NCBI GenBank assembly: GCA_035627835.1
Contig: DASPKX010000113.1
Coordinates: forward strand, 57,217 to 121,216
Source: DASPKX01 sp035627835
Lineage (GTDB): Bacteria; Verrucomicrobiota; Verrucomicrobiia; Limisphaerales; SXQI01
DNA length: 64,000 bases
Reading direction: 5' to 3'
Shown: positions 9,101 through 15,648 of the stretch, piece by piece
Position numbering within the stretch: position 1 is the first letter of the stretch
How the letters are laid out: the number at the start of each line of letters is the position of its first letter
Program-made: the position numbers and the translations under genes
Notes under the pieces: generated by a model
Databases searched by the model: none
Told to the model about the DNA's origin: nothing
The model's input: only the letters and a program-made list of their open reading frames with translations

Positions 9101-10426
9101 ATGAAAGTTGCAGTTGGTCTTGGCATCGCGTTGGGCGGTTTGGTTGTTTCTGCTTCGGAGACGCTGGTGCAAACGGAGCATCTTGAGGGGGCCGCTGGAA
9201 GCGCGTCATTCAAGTTCAAAAGTGTTCCCAGCCCAGTGAAAGGTGATCGTGCGGAGAAGGCCAAGATTACCCTCCTGCGCGGAAACACCGAGGTGAACGG
9301 CGGCGGGGTCGCCAAACTTAATGACGGCGAGCTGCCGCGCGAAGAGGATGCGCCCTCAGCAAACTTCTTCCTCGTAAACAGAGGAACATCGCCTGCGCGG
9401 CTGGTGATTGATCTCCGCGACGCAGTGGAGGTGGAGCGTGTCAGCAGCTTTTCCTGGCACCCAGGGGGTCGCGGGCCGCAACGCTACACATTGCATGGCT
9501 CGCTTGAGCCAGTGGACGGTGCAGCCAGCGCGCTGACGCGTCTGGCCGAGGTGACCACGCGCAAGAGTGGTGCGGAACCCGGCGGGCAACATGCTGCGTC
9601 TGTGACTGCCAAGGAGGGCGCGCTTGGGAAGTTTCGCTTCCTCATTTTCGACATTGAGGCTGGAGACAAGGAGGATGTCTTCGGACAAACCTTCTTCAGT
9701 GAAATCGATGTGATCGCCAAGGGTGACATGGTGGAGCCGATTGGCGCGCCCGAGCGGCACGAGACGGTGGTGACCACTGGCGAAGGCAAATATCACATCA
9801 TCGTGGACACGACGGATGCGCCCGAGTTGCGGGAGTGGGTGGAGAAAGAGCTGTCGCCAGTGATTAAGGATTGGTACCCAAAGTTGGTCCAGATGCTGCC
9901 GAGCCCCGGGTACGAAGCGCCGACTCGCGTCACGATTCATTTCGATCCAAAGATGCGCGGCGTCGCGGCCGCCAGTGGGTCACGCATTCGCGGGTCCGCT
10001 CAATGGTACAAGGACAACCTGAAAGGCGAAGCGACCGGCTCCATCGTGCATGAGCTGGTGCATGTCGTGCAGAGCTACGGCCAGGCGCGCAGGAATAATC
10101 CGAATGCGACACGCACCCCAGGATGGATCGTCGAAGGCATCCCGGATTATCTGCGTTGGTTCGTCTATGAGCCGCAGACGAAAGGGGCGGAGATCACCGC
10201 GCGCAACTTTGAGCGCGCCAAGTACGACGCCAACTACCGCATCAGCGCCAACTTCTTGAACTGGGTGGTGGAGCGTCACGGCAAGGAGATCATCCCGAAC
10301 CTCAACGCAGTGGCGCGCCAGGGGAAATACACTCCGGAGTTTTGGACCGAGCACACCGGAAAGACGGTGGAGGAGCTTGGGGCAGCGTGGAAAGCTGACC
10401 ATGCAAAGCGATTGGGGATCGATTAG
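9101..10426 (+). CDS. Secreted basic-secretory-protein (BSP) family metallopeptidase
   Basis: 441 residues with a signal peptide (KVAVGLGIALGGLVVSAS). The N-terminal half (about 25-215) is a beta-rich region of unclear family, possibly a discoidin-like carbohydrate-binding fold. The C-terminal half matches the plant and bacterial BSP peptidase family: YHIIVDTTDAPELREWVEKE begins it, the zinc motif HELVHVVQSYG lies at about 317-327, and GWIVEGIPDYLRWFVYEP follows. His317, Glu318 and His321 are the visible zinc and catalytic residues. It is presumably exported and proteolytic; the substrate is unknown. It is flanked by a terminator upstream and a long intergenic region downstream, so it is probably monocistronic. 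Confidence 0.85.
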   Translation: MKVAVGLGIALGGLVVSASETLVQTEHLEGAAGSASFKFKSVPSPVKGDRAEKAKITLLRGNTEVNGGGVAKLNDGELPREEDAPSANFFLVNRGTSPARLVIDLRDAVEVERVSSFSWHPGGRGPQRYTLHGSLEPVDGAASALTRLAEVTTRKSGAEPGGQHAASVTAKEGALGKFRFLIFDIEAGDKEDVFGQTFFSEIDVIAKGDMVEPIGAPERHETVVTTGEGKYHIIVDTTDAPELREWVEKELSPVIKDWYPKLVQMLPSPGYEAPTRVTIHFDPKMRGVAAASGSRIRGSAQWYKDNLKGEATGSIVHELVHVVQSYGQARRNNPNATRTPGWIVEGIPDYLRWFVYEPQTKGAEITARNFERAKYDANYRISANFLNWVVERHGKEIIPNLNAVARQGKYTPEFWTEHTGKTVEELGAAWKADHAKRLGID

Positions 10427-10516
10427 AAGTAGCGGGCTGGGGCGGAAGAATTTCCCGCAGAGACGCAGGGGCGCGGAGAGAAGGAGCAGAGGGGGATTCC
10501 GGGGGCCAAACTAGCC

Positions 10517-10551
10517 AGTCGTCTTACGTGACGAGTGTTCGACGTGGAACA
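10517..10551 (+). repeat. 35-bp direct repeat, copy 1, ending in an imperfect parS-like site
   Basis: The first of two copies. It ends in TGTTCGACGTGGAACA (10536-10551), which differs by one base from a perfect 16-bp palindrome. The 19 bases before it (AGTC...GTGACGAG) match the second copy at most positions with identical spacing. Confidence 0.7.
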
Positions 10552-10619
10552 TTTTGTCGCGGGGACTCTCCTCAGTGCGGGCATGACGCCTCCGCGCAAT
10601 CGGTTTGAAGTGTGATGTC

Positions 10620-10679
10620 GCCCCTCCGGGGCTTAAGCCGATGGGGACGTATACTACAAATATGACGCCCCTCCGGGGC
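10620..10679 (+). repeat. REP-like pair of GCCCCTCCGGGGC palindromes
   Basis: The 13-base near-palindrome GCCCCTCCGGGGC occurs at 10620-10632 and again at 10667-10679, 47 bases apart. It is preceded by similar bases (gatgtc and tatgac). Each copy can form a short GC-rich hairpin. It lies inside the 650-base non-coding region between the metallopeptidase and ilvN, and looks like a dispersed palindromic repeat rather than a gene. Confidence 0.65.
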
Positions 10680-10802
10680 TCCGGGCTTGCACCCGAAGGA
10701 AGGAGACTATTGTGGCCCTTCAGAGTTTTCCCGAGGTAATGGGTTAGCTTAAACCGAAGCTCGCTGCCCTGAAGCTGCCGTTCCGACGAGGAGTTTTGAC
10801 CT

Positions 10803-10837
10803 AGTCGCCTCAAGTGACGAGTGTTCCACGTGGAACA
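10803..10837 (+). repeat. 35-bp direct repeat, copy 2, ending in a perfect parS-like palindrome
   Basis: It ends in TGTTCCACGTGGAACA (10822-10837), a perfect 16-bp palindrome. The motif is very close to chromosomal parS (TGTTTCACGTGAAACA in Bacillus; the Pseudomonas site carries CCACGTGG), the site bound by ParB. The preceding 19 bases repeat those of copy 1. No parA or parB gene is in the window. ParB binding is inference from the motif. Confidence 0.65.
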
Positions 10838-10855
10838 AGGGATTCAAAAAGGTGT

Positions 10856-10883
10856 TTGACCTTTGCATGCGCGCTGATACTGT
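10856..10883 (+). promoter_or_regulatory. Probable promoter of the ilv leader
   Basis: TTGACC (10856-10861), a 16-base spacer and TACTGT (10878-10883) fit a housekeeping-sigma promoter. The predicted start, about 7 bases after the -10 box (near 10890), is only a few bases before the leader-peptide ATG at 10893, so the leader mRNA would be nearly leaderless. Confidence 0.5.
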
Positions 10884-10892
10884 GCGCGCGAA

Positions 10893-10940
10893 ATGAACCT
10901 TTTGGTATCAAGCCTTTCGAGCGTAGTCGTAGCTGACTAA
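10893..10940 (+). CDS. ilv leader peptide (15 residues, Leu/Val-rich)
   Basis: The reading frame MNLLVSSLSSVVVAD followed by TAA contains three leucine and four valine codons among 15, including a VVV run just before the end. This is the composition expected of an attenuation leader that senses charged Leu and Val tRNA. A promoter lies just upstream, and a hairpin/terminator region lies just downstream and before ilvN. No Shine-Dalgarno is visible, consistent with leaderless translation. The frame is seen directly; the regulatory function is inferred by analogy with the enteric ilv and leu leaders. It is too short for routine gene finders. Confidence 0.65.
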   Translation: MNLLVSSLSSVVVAD

Positions 10941-10941
10941 C

Positions 10942-11013
10942 GCGACCTGAGGCTTTGACCAAAATGCTTGCAGGTCGCCCGCAATCCCGGATGTGGATGC
11001 GGGTTTTTGTTTT
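10942..11013 (+). terminator. Attenuator: pause-type hairpin plus Rho-independent terminator ahead of ilvN
   Basis: GCGACCTG (10942-10949) pairs with CAGGTCGC (10971-10978). Immediately after comes CCCGC, a bulged A, ATCC, a 7-base loop, GGAT, GCGGG (10978-11003) and the tract TTTTTGTTTT (11004-11013). The two hairpins share base 10978. An alternative pairing of GGC/GACC (10951-10960) with GGTC/GCC (10973-10979) would remove the base of the terminator stem. A ribosome stalled on the Val codons at 10924-10932 would disturb the first hairpin, as in classical attenuation. Confidence 0.65.
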
Positions 11014-11075
11014 GAAAGGCCTGGAGTTTGCCGGTTCCTCCCAGGTCATGGGTTAAACCGGCAGCTAACTCAATT

Positions 11076-11558
11076 ATGCGACATACCATCTCAGTGCTGG
11101 TGGAAAACAAGTTCGGCGTGCTCACGCGAGTGGCTGGCTTGTTCAGCGGCCGTGGCTACAACATCGACACCTTGAACGTCGGGCCGACTCATGACCCGAG
11201 CGTCTCCCGCATGACAATTGTCACTCGCGGCGACGACGCCACCCTCGAGCAGATCGTTAAACAGCTGAACAAGCTGGTTGATGTGCTCAAGGTGCAGGAT
11301 TTCCGCGAAGGCGAATATGTTGATCGCGAGCTGGTCCTGGTGCGCGTGACCGTTGATTCGAAGACCCGCGCCGAAGTGATGCAGATCACTGACATCTTCC
11401 GCGCGAAGATCGTGGATGTGCAGGCGAAGACTTTGACCATTGAAGCGACCGGGGACGAGAGCAAGATCGAGAAGTTCCTCGAGCTGATGACCACATTCGG
11501 AATTGTGGAGCTGACCCGCACCGGGAAAATTGCGCTGCCACGAAAGAGCCAAGCTTAA
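11076..11558 (+). CDS. ilvN: Acetolactate synthase small (regulatory) subunit
   Basis: 160 residues, normal for the family. The ACT domain at the N-terminus (MRHTISVLVENKFGVLTRVA, GLFSGRGYNIDTL) binds valine and gives feedback inhibition of the acetolactate synthase holoenzyme; the C-terminal half contains the conserved EREL-like VDRELVLVRV stretch. The enzyme makes acetolactate or acetohydroxybutyrate for Val, Leu and Ile synthesis. The ATG at 11076 is chosen because homology begins there; an in-frame ATG at 11028 would add 16 unrelated residues. ilvC follows after 27 bases, so the two are probably co-transcribed under the upstream attenuator. The large subunit gene ilvB, usually next door, is not in the window. 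Confidence 0.93.
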   Translation: MRHTISVLVENKFGVLTRVAGLFSGRGYNIDTLNVGPTHDPSVSRMTIVTRGDDATLEQIVKQLNKLVDVLKVQDFREGEYVDRELVLVRVTVDSKTRAEVMQITDIFRAKIVDVQAKTLTIEATGDESKIEKFLELMTTFGIVELTRTGKIALPRKSQA

Positions 11559-11585
11559 CCTTTAAACCATACAGACAACACACAC

Positions 11586-12611
11586 ATGCCAGCAAAAGTA
11601 TATACAGACAAAGACGCGGACTTAGGCGTGCTGAAGGGCAAGACCCTCGCCGTCCTGGGCTTCGGCTCCCAAGGCCATGCGCACGCGCTCAACCTGAAGG
11701 ACAGCGGCTTGAAGGTCATCATCGGCCTTTACGAGGGCAGCAAATCTGCTCCGGTCGCTCGCGAAAAGGGTTTCGAAGTTTATCAGACGGGCGAAGCTGT
11801 TCGCCGCGCTGACGTTATCTTCGTGGCGCTCCCTGACACGAAGCAGGCTGCCGCTTACAAGAAGGACATCGAGCCCAATCTGGCCCCAGGCAAGACGCTG
11901 TTGTTCTCGCACGGCTTCTCGATTCATTTTAAAACGATCGTTCCTCCCGCGAATGTGGACGTCATCCTCGTGGCTCCTAAAGGTCCAGGTCATATCGTTC
12001 GCCGCCAATACACTGAAGGCAAAGGCGTTCCTTCGCTGATCGCCGTTCACCAGAACAAGAGCAAGCAAGCCAAGAAGGTTGCGCTCGCCTGGGCGAAGGG
12101 CATCGGCGGCTCCCGCGCTGGTGTGATCGAGACGACCTTCAAGGAAGAGACCGAAACCGATCTGTTCGGCGAGCAAACCGTCCTTTGCGGCGGCGTGAGC
12201 GCGTTGATCATCGCTGGTTACGAGACACTGGTGGAAGCCGGTTATCAACCGGAGATGGCTTACTTCGAGTGCTTGCATGAGTTGAAGCTGATCGTTGACC
12301 TCATGAATGAGGCGGGCATTAGCGGCATGCGCTTCTCGATTTCCGAGACAGCGAAGTGGGGTGACGTGAGTGTCGGGCCGAAGATCATCGACAAGAGCGT
12401 GAAGAAGCGGATGAAAGAAGCTCTGAAGGACATTCAGAGTGGCAAGTTTGCCAAAGGGTGGGTGAAAGAGTATGAAACCGGGTATAAGAAGTACAACCAA
12501 CTGCTCAAGGCGGGTGAGAGCCATAGCATTGAGAAAGTTGGCGCCCGGCTCCGCTCGATGATGCCTTGGATGCAGAAGCGTTCGATCAAAGGCGCGCAAG
12601 CTTCCTACTAA
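11586..12611 (+). CDS. ilvC: Ketol-acid reductoisomerase (class I)
   Basis: 341 residues, the short class I form. It converts acetolactate to dihydroxyisovalerate (and the isoleucine counterpart) with NAD(P)H and magnesium. Seen are the Rossmann start LAVLGFGSQGHAHALNL (about 21-37), the FSHGFSIHF and APKGPGHIVRRQY stretches, the metal ligands in KEETETDLFGEQTVLCGG, and the C-terminal knotted domain with ISETAKWGD. The cofactor loop reads GLYEGSKS (47-54): the Arg common at the third position in NADPH enzymes is Tyr here, and the next residue is Glu. It is second in the ilvN-ilvC unit and ends at a strong terminator. Confidence 0.96.
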   Translation: MPAKVYTDKDADLGVLKGKTLAVLGFGSQGHAHALNLKDSGLKVIIGLYEGSKSAPVAREKGFEVYQTGEAVRRADVIFVALPDTKQAAAYKKDIEPNLAPGKTLLFSHGFSIHFKTIVPPANVDVILVAPKGPGHIVRRQYTEGKGVPSLIAVHQNKSKQAKKVALAWAKGIGGSRAGVIETTFKEETETDLFGEQTVLCGGVSALIIAGYETLVEAGYQPEMAYFECLHELKLIVDLMNEAGISGMRFSISETAKWGDVSVGPKIIDKSVKKRMKEALKDIQSGKFAKGWVKEYETGYKKYNQLLKAGESHSIEKVGARLRSMMPWMQKRSIKGAQASY

Positions 12612-12626
12612 GAGGCAGTTTTCACA

Positions 12627-12656
12627 GGGCGGCTCCGAGCGGAGCCGCCCTTTTTT
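12627..12656 (+). terminator. Rho-independent terminator of the ilvN-ilvC unit
   Basis: GGGCGGCTCC (12627-12636), loop GAGC, GGAGCCGCCC (12641-12650), then six T. The stem is a perfect 10 bp and starts 15 bases after the ilvC stop. Confidence 0.93.
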
Positions 12657-12724
12657 GTGCTCGCGCAGGGAGGCGGGAGCGCGGAACATTTGTGTGGAAG
12701 TGGTGTTATAGTTTGGGAGCAATT

Positions 12725-13591
12725 ATGCGACAGGTCAGGATTTTAGCTTTGCTGGTCGGATTGGCGGCCGAAGCGGTTTGCGCCACTGCGGTGGAATCCG
12801 CGCCGCGCAACTATCAGACCATCGTGGATCGCAACCCTTTCGGGCTGAGGGATCCTGAGTCGATCAAGCCCCCCGTGCAGACGAACAACGTCAAGGCGGA
12901 GCCTCCCAAGCCTAAGTACGAGATCAAATTGACGGGCATCAACACCTACGGGGGAAAGAAAAAGGCGTACTTCTTCAGCAAGGAGCCGAATTTAAAGAAC
13001 CCTTACTTCAGCGTGACTGAAGGCGAGGAGCAAAAAGGGATCGAAGTTAAGGAAGTTTACGTTAACGGCACGGATAAGTGGGTCAAAGTTCTCTTCAATG
13101 GTGAAGAGATGAAGATGAGCTTTAAAACACACGGGCTGACGAACGCGCCGACAGTGATGCCGCAGCTCGGGAAACCAGGGCAGCCAGGTGTGCCTAATTT
13201 GGGTGTCCAGCCGGGGCAGCCAGGGTATCCGCAGCCAGGGATGCAGCCGATTCCGCAGCCCACGACGGTGGACCCAAACACAGGTCTGCCAGTGGCGCCA
13301 AATTCGCCGTACACCCCGAACAATACGCCAAGGACGGTGCCAGCGCGATCATTGCGGGGAGCAGTCACCCAGCCCACCTCGGACGCGAACGCGGATTTTG
13401 TCACTCGGAACCCGGAACTAGCCAGGCAGTATGGCATCGTGCCCGGCCAAAACCAGGCTGCGGCCCCCGTGCAGATCAGCCCGGAGGAGCAGTTTCTGCG
13501 GATGAAGGTTAACGAGGAGATGGCCCGCCGGTCGAACACGCCTTTTCCGCCTTTGCCAGGGCTGCCCGGGGGAGTCCCCACACCGCAGTAA
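12725..13591 (+). CDS. Secreted proline/glycine-rich protein of unknown function
   Basis: 288 residues starting at an ATG with GGGAG 5 bases upstream. A signal peptide (RILALLVGLAAEAVCA) is followed by NYQTIVDRNPFGL and a beta-rich region (EIKLTGINTYGGKKKAYFF, about 60-130). The second half is low-complexity Pro/Gly/Gln (GKPGQPGVPNLGVQPGQPGY and similar), then a short more ordered tail (ISPEEQFLRMKVNEEMARR). The RNPF-containing start and the single beta domain recall periplasmic parts of type II secretion or pilus assembly factors (GspC/PilP-like), but this is only a resemblance. No function is assigned. Confidence 0.7.
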   Translation: MRQVRILALLVGLAAEAVCATAVESAPRNYQTIVDRNPFGLRDPESIKPPVQTNNVKAEPPKPKYEIKLTGINTYGGKKKAYFFSKEPNLKNPYFSVTEGEEQKGIEVKEVYVNGTDKWVKVLFNGEEMKMSFKTHGLTNAPTVMPQLGKPGQPGVPNLGVQPGQPGYPQPGMQPIPQPTTVDPNTGLPVAPNSPYTPNNTPRTVPARSLRGAVTQPTSDANADFVTRNPELARQYGIVPGQNQAAAPVQISPEEQFLRMKVNEEMARRSNTPFPPLPGLPGGVPTPQ

Positions 13592-13604
13592 TTCTGGGCG
13601 CGCT

Positions 13605-14840
13605 TTAGGGAGCGAATTCGTGGCACGCGATTTCGCGCGCGTCCCGCACGAAAAGCCGTCCGTCAGCAAACGCCGGATGGTTCCAGTTCTTGCCAGCGAT
13701 TTGTGTTCGGTTTAACTCCACATATTTCGCCGGATCCGGTTTGATCCAGACCAGCTCGCCATCATCGGTGACGACGATCAAGTTGCCGCCGACCTCAAGA
13801 GTGGCGGAATACTCTTTGCCGAATCCCGGGGCTGTCCAGTTGAGCTTGCCAGTATCGGCGTTAACACTGACGAAGTTGCGGCTGGGGCCGTGGGAGTAGA
13901 GGTGCCCGTTCACTTCGACAGCGGTCGCGAGGTTAATCTTAGCTTCCGGGTTCGACCACTTTTCTGTCGCAGTGATCTTTCCGTCCGCCTTTTTCACCGA
14001 AAAAGCCTTCATGCCGAATGTATGGGAGTTCACAATGACAGAGTCTTTGCACACGAGCGGGGTGGCTGTGTGGCGCTTGGCATTGGTGCGCAACGGAACA
14101 CGCCAGAGCAACTCGCCGCTGCGACGGTCCAGGGCCATCAGCGAATCAGCCATAAAGGCCAGCACATGCCGCGCGCCAGCCAGGTCAGCAACCATGAGTG
14201 AGGAGTAGGCGGCTTCCTCCTGGCCAGCCTTCCAAATGAGGCGGCCGGTGAGTTTGTCCAGCGCGACCACACTTGCGCCATCGGGGTTCCCCACGGGAAT
14301 GATGACTTCGGAGCCGTCGACCAAACCTGAGCCGTTGTTGCCGCGACGCGAAGCGGTGCCCTCGCGGGCTTTGGCGCCAAGAAACTTTACACCGAAATCC
14401 TTCTCGAAATTTTTCGTCCAGAGGGTGCTTCCATCCAGCAGGTTGAGACAGCGGAATTCGCCGTCGCAGCTTTGGACGTAAACTCGGTCGCCATCGATGA
14501 TGGGAGTCGCGCGGGTGCCAGCGCCCCATTCGTCCTGGAAGAGGTTGGAGATTTCCGTTTTCCAGAGCTGTTTGCCAGTGTTGGCGTCGAGGCAAAAAGC
14601 GGACTCCTTCTCACCGTCGCCACCGCAGTAAACAAGCTTGCCGCGCGCAACGACGGGTGAAGAAAACCCCGGGCCTGCAGGAACACGCCAAATCGTGCGC
14701 GGCTCGCCAGGAGCGACTTTTCGGCCGGGAGCGGTTTGTGCATGGCCGTCGCGGTTCGGCCCGCGCCATTGCGGCCAATCTCCTCCCTGGAGAGCTGGGA
14801 GAGCGCAGCAGAGCAGGGCAGCAAAGCGAGCGAGGTGCAT
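13605..14840 (-). CDS. Secreted PQQ-type beta-propeller protein
   Basis: 411 residues. A signal peptide (MHLARFAALLCCALPALQ) precedes GGDWPQWRGPNRDG, the hallmark opening of a large planctomycete and verrucomicrobial family. Propeller blades recur through the protein, for example YCGGDGEKESAFCLDANTGK, ALDKLTGRLIWKAGQEEAAY and VNADTGKLNWTAP. Members resemble BamB and quinoprotein dehydrogenases, but the residues that bind PQQ and calcium in true dehydrogenases are not evident, so a scaffold or binding role is more likely than an oxidase. The ATG at 14840 is chosen because the signal peptide begins there; an upstream in-frame ATG would add 19 non-signal residues. Confidence 0.88.
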   Translation of the reverse strand: MHLARFAALLCCALPALQGGDWPQWRGPNRDGHAQTAPGRKVAPGEPRTIWRVPAGPGFSSPVVARGKLVYCGGDGEKESAFCLDANTGKQLWKTEISNLFQDEWGAGTRATPIIDGDRVYVQSCDGEFRCLNLLDGSTLWTKNFEKDFGVKFLGAKAREGTASRRGNNGSGLVDGSEVIIPVGNPDGASVVALDKLTGRLIWKAGQEEAAYSSLMVADLAGARHVLAFMADSLMALDRRSGELLWRVPLRTNAKRHTATPLVCKDSVIVNSHTFGMKAFSVKKADGKITATEKWSNPEAKINLATAVEVNGHLYSHGPSRNFVSVNADTGKLNWTAPGFGKEYSATLEVGGNLIVVTDDGELVWIKPDPAKYVELNRTQIAGKNWNHPAFADGRLFVRDAREIACHEFAP

Positions 14841-15155
14841 GGAGGGATGTTTGCGCGTTTCCAAAGAAGGGTCAACGGCGGCCAAAAGGTGCGGCAACTT
14901 TTATTTGACCAACAGGAGTGATGCACTACTGTCACCATCAAACCTGCCTGGCAGGCAGGGTGTTTGGCTATTGGACGTAGGCAGTTCGCCTGTTCACTAC
15001 GCTGGACGCATACGCTGCCAGGGCTGAGACGCAAGGCTGGTTAAAACTGAGCGTGACAAGTCGGGAGAGTCTGGCCGGAAAGATGGGATGCGCATTCTTC
15101 GGAAAGCGCATTCCATTTTCTGTTTTCAGGATTTGCGTCGCACCCGAAAAAGAAA
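14841..15155. other. Non-coding stretch with an inverted repeat
   Basis: No convincing gene on either strand. CCTGCCTG/CAGGCAGG (14943-14959) is a perfect 8-bp inverted repeat around a single central base. The stretch must hold the promoter of the leftward propeller gene and the 3' side of the small leftward gene at 15199. Confidence 0.5.
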
Positions 15156-15182
15156 AACCGCGCTCGTGAGGAGCGCGGTTTT
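15156..15182 (-). terminator. Rho-independent terminator of the small leftward gene
   Basis: AACCGCGCTC (15156-15165) and GAGCGCGGTT (15171-15180) form a 10-bp stem. On the minus strand it is followed by TTTTTCTTTTT-like sequence; the plus side has only a few T. It lies 16 bases after the stop of the 15199-15363 gene. Confidence 0.8.
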
Positions 15183-15198
15183 GCTGAAGATCTGTGGA

Positions 15199-15363
15199 TT
15201 AAATGTCGGTGCGGTTTTCGACCCAATCTCCAGTGTGGATCATCTGTCTGATTCGGCGACGCTCGTAACGGTTCTTGTGAGGTTTGTCATTGCGGTTGGC
15301 CAACTGCTTGAACGGGTGCTTTGTCCGAATGACTTCCGTAATGAGGTCTATTGTTTTCGTCAT
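15199..15363 (-). CDS. Small basic protein, 54 residues, unknown function
   Basis: The product starts MTKTIDLITEVIRTKHPFKQ and ends RQMIHTGDWVENRTDI. It is strongly basic in the middle (NRNDKPHKNRYERRRIRQ) and has no signal or membrane segment. Support for a real gene is an AAAGGT ribosome binding site 6 bases before the ATG and a strong terminator directly after the stop. A longer in-frame reading from 15450 adds 29 residues without a better start. The basic core suggests nucleic-acid or ribosome contact, but that is a guess. No family is recognised. Confidence 0.6.
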   Translation of the reverse strand: MTKTIDLITEVIRTKHPFKQLANRNDKPHKNRYERRRIRQMIHTGDWVENRTDI

Positions 15364-15648
15364 AGTGCTTACCTTTCTGGAGACGATGCGGCGCCCGGGA
15401 GGCCTGTGGCTTACAAGGCCTTTGAAGTGTTGGAACCCAAGTCGTCGCAATCATAAGCGGTATCCGACTTTCCATTAAAAATGTAACAAGTTCGTTTCCA
15501 ATTTGCCACCCTGAAAATGAAAAACTTTTCGAGCGGAAGGTGGAGGGCCAGTCAGCGGGGCCGACTCGTTAGAGCAAGAGCTTCAGCTTGGAAGCCGCTG
15601 GTATTGCCAATGAAAGGGCACGGGCCTACGGTTGCTGATTAGCGCAAT

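Noticed and set aside
10511..10813. 100-residue minus-strand frame containing MFHVEHSS
   Set aside because: The peptide FHVEH arises from translating the parS-like palindrome; the frame runs through repeats and has no independent support.
11622..12722. 366-residue minus-strand reading frame
   Set aside because: Antisense to ilvC and its terminator; no motifs.
15500..15648. Possible tRNA or small RNA before ctpA
   Set aside because: A few short pairings are visible but no cloverleaf or T-loop consensus could be built.
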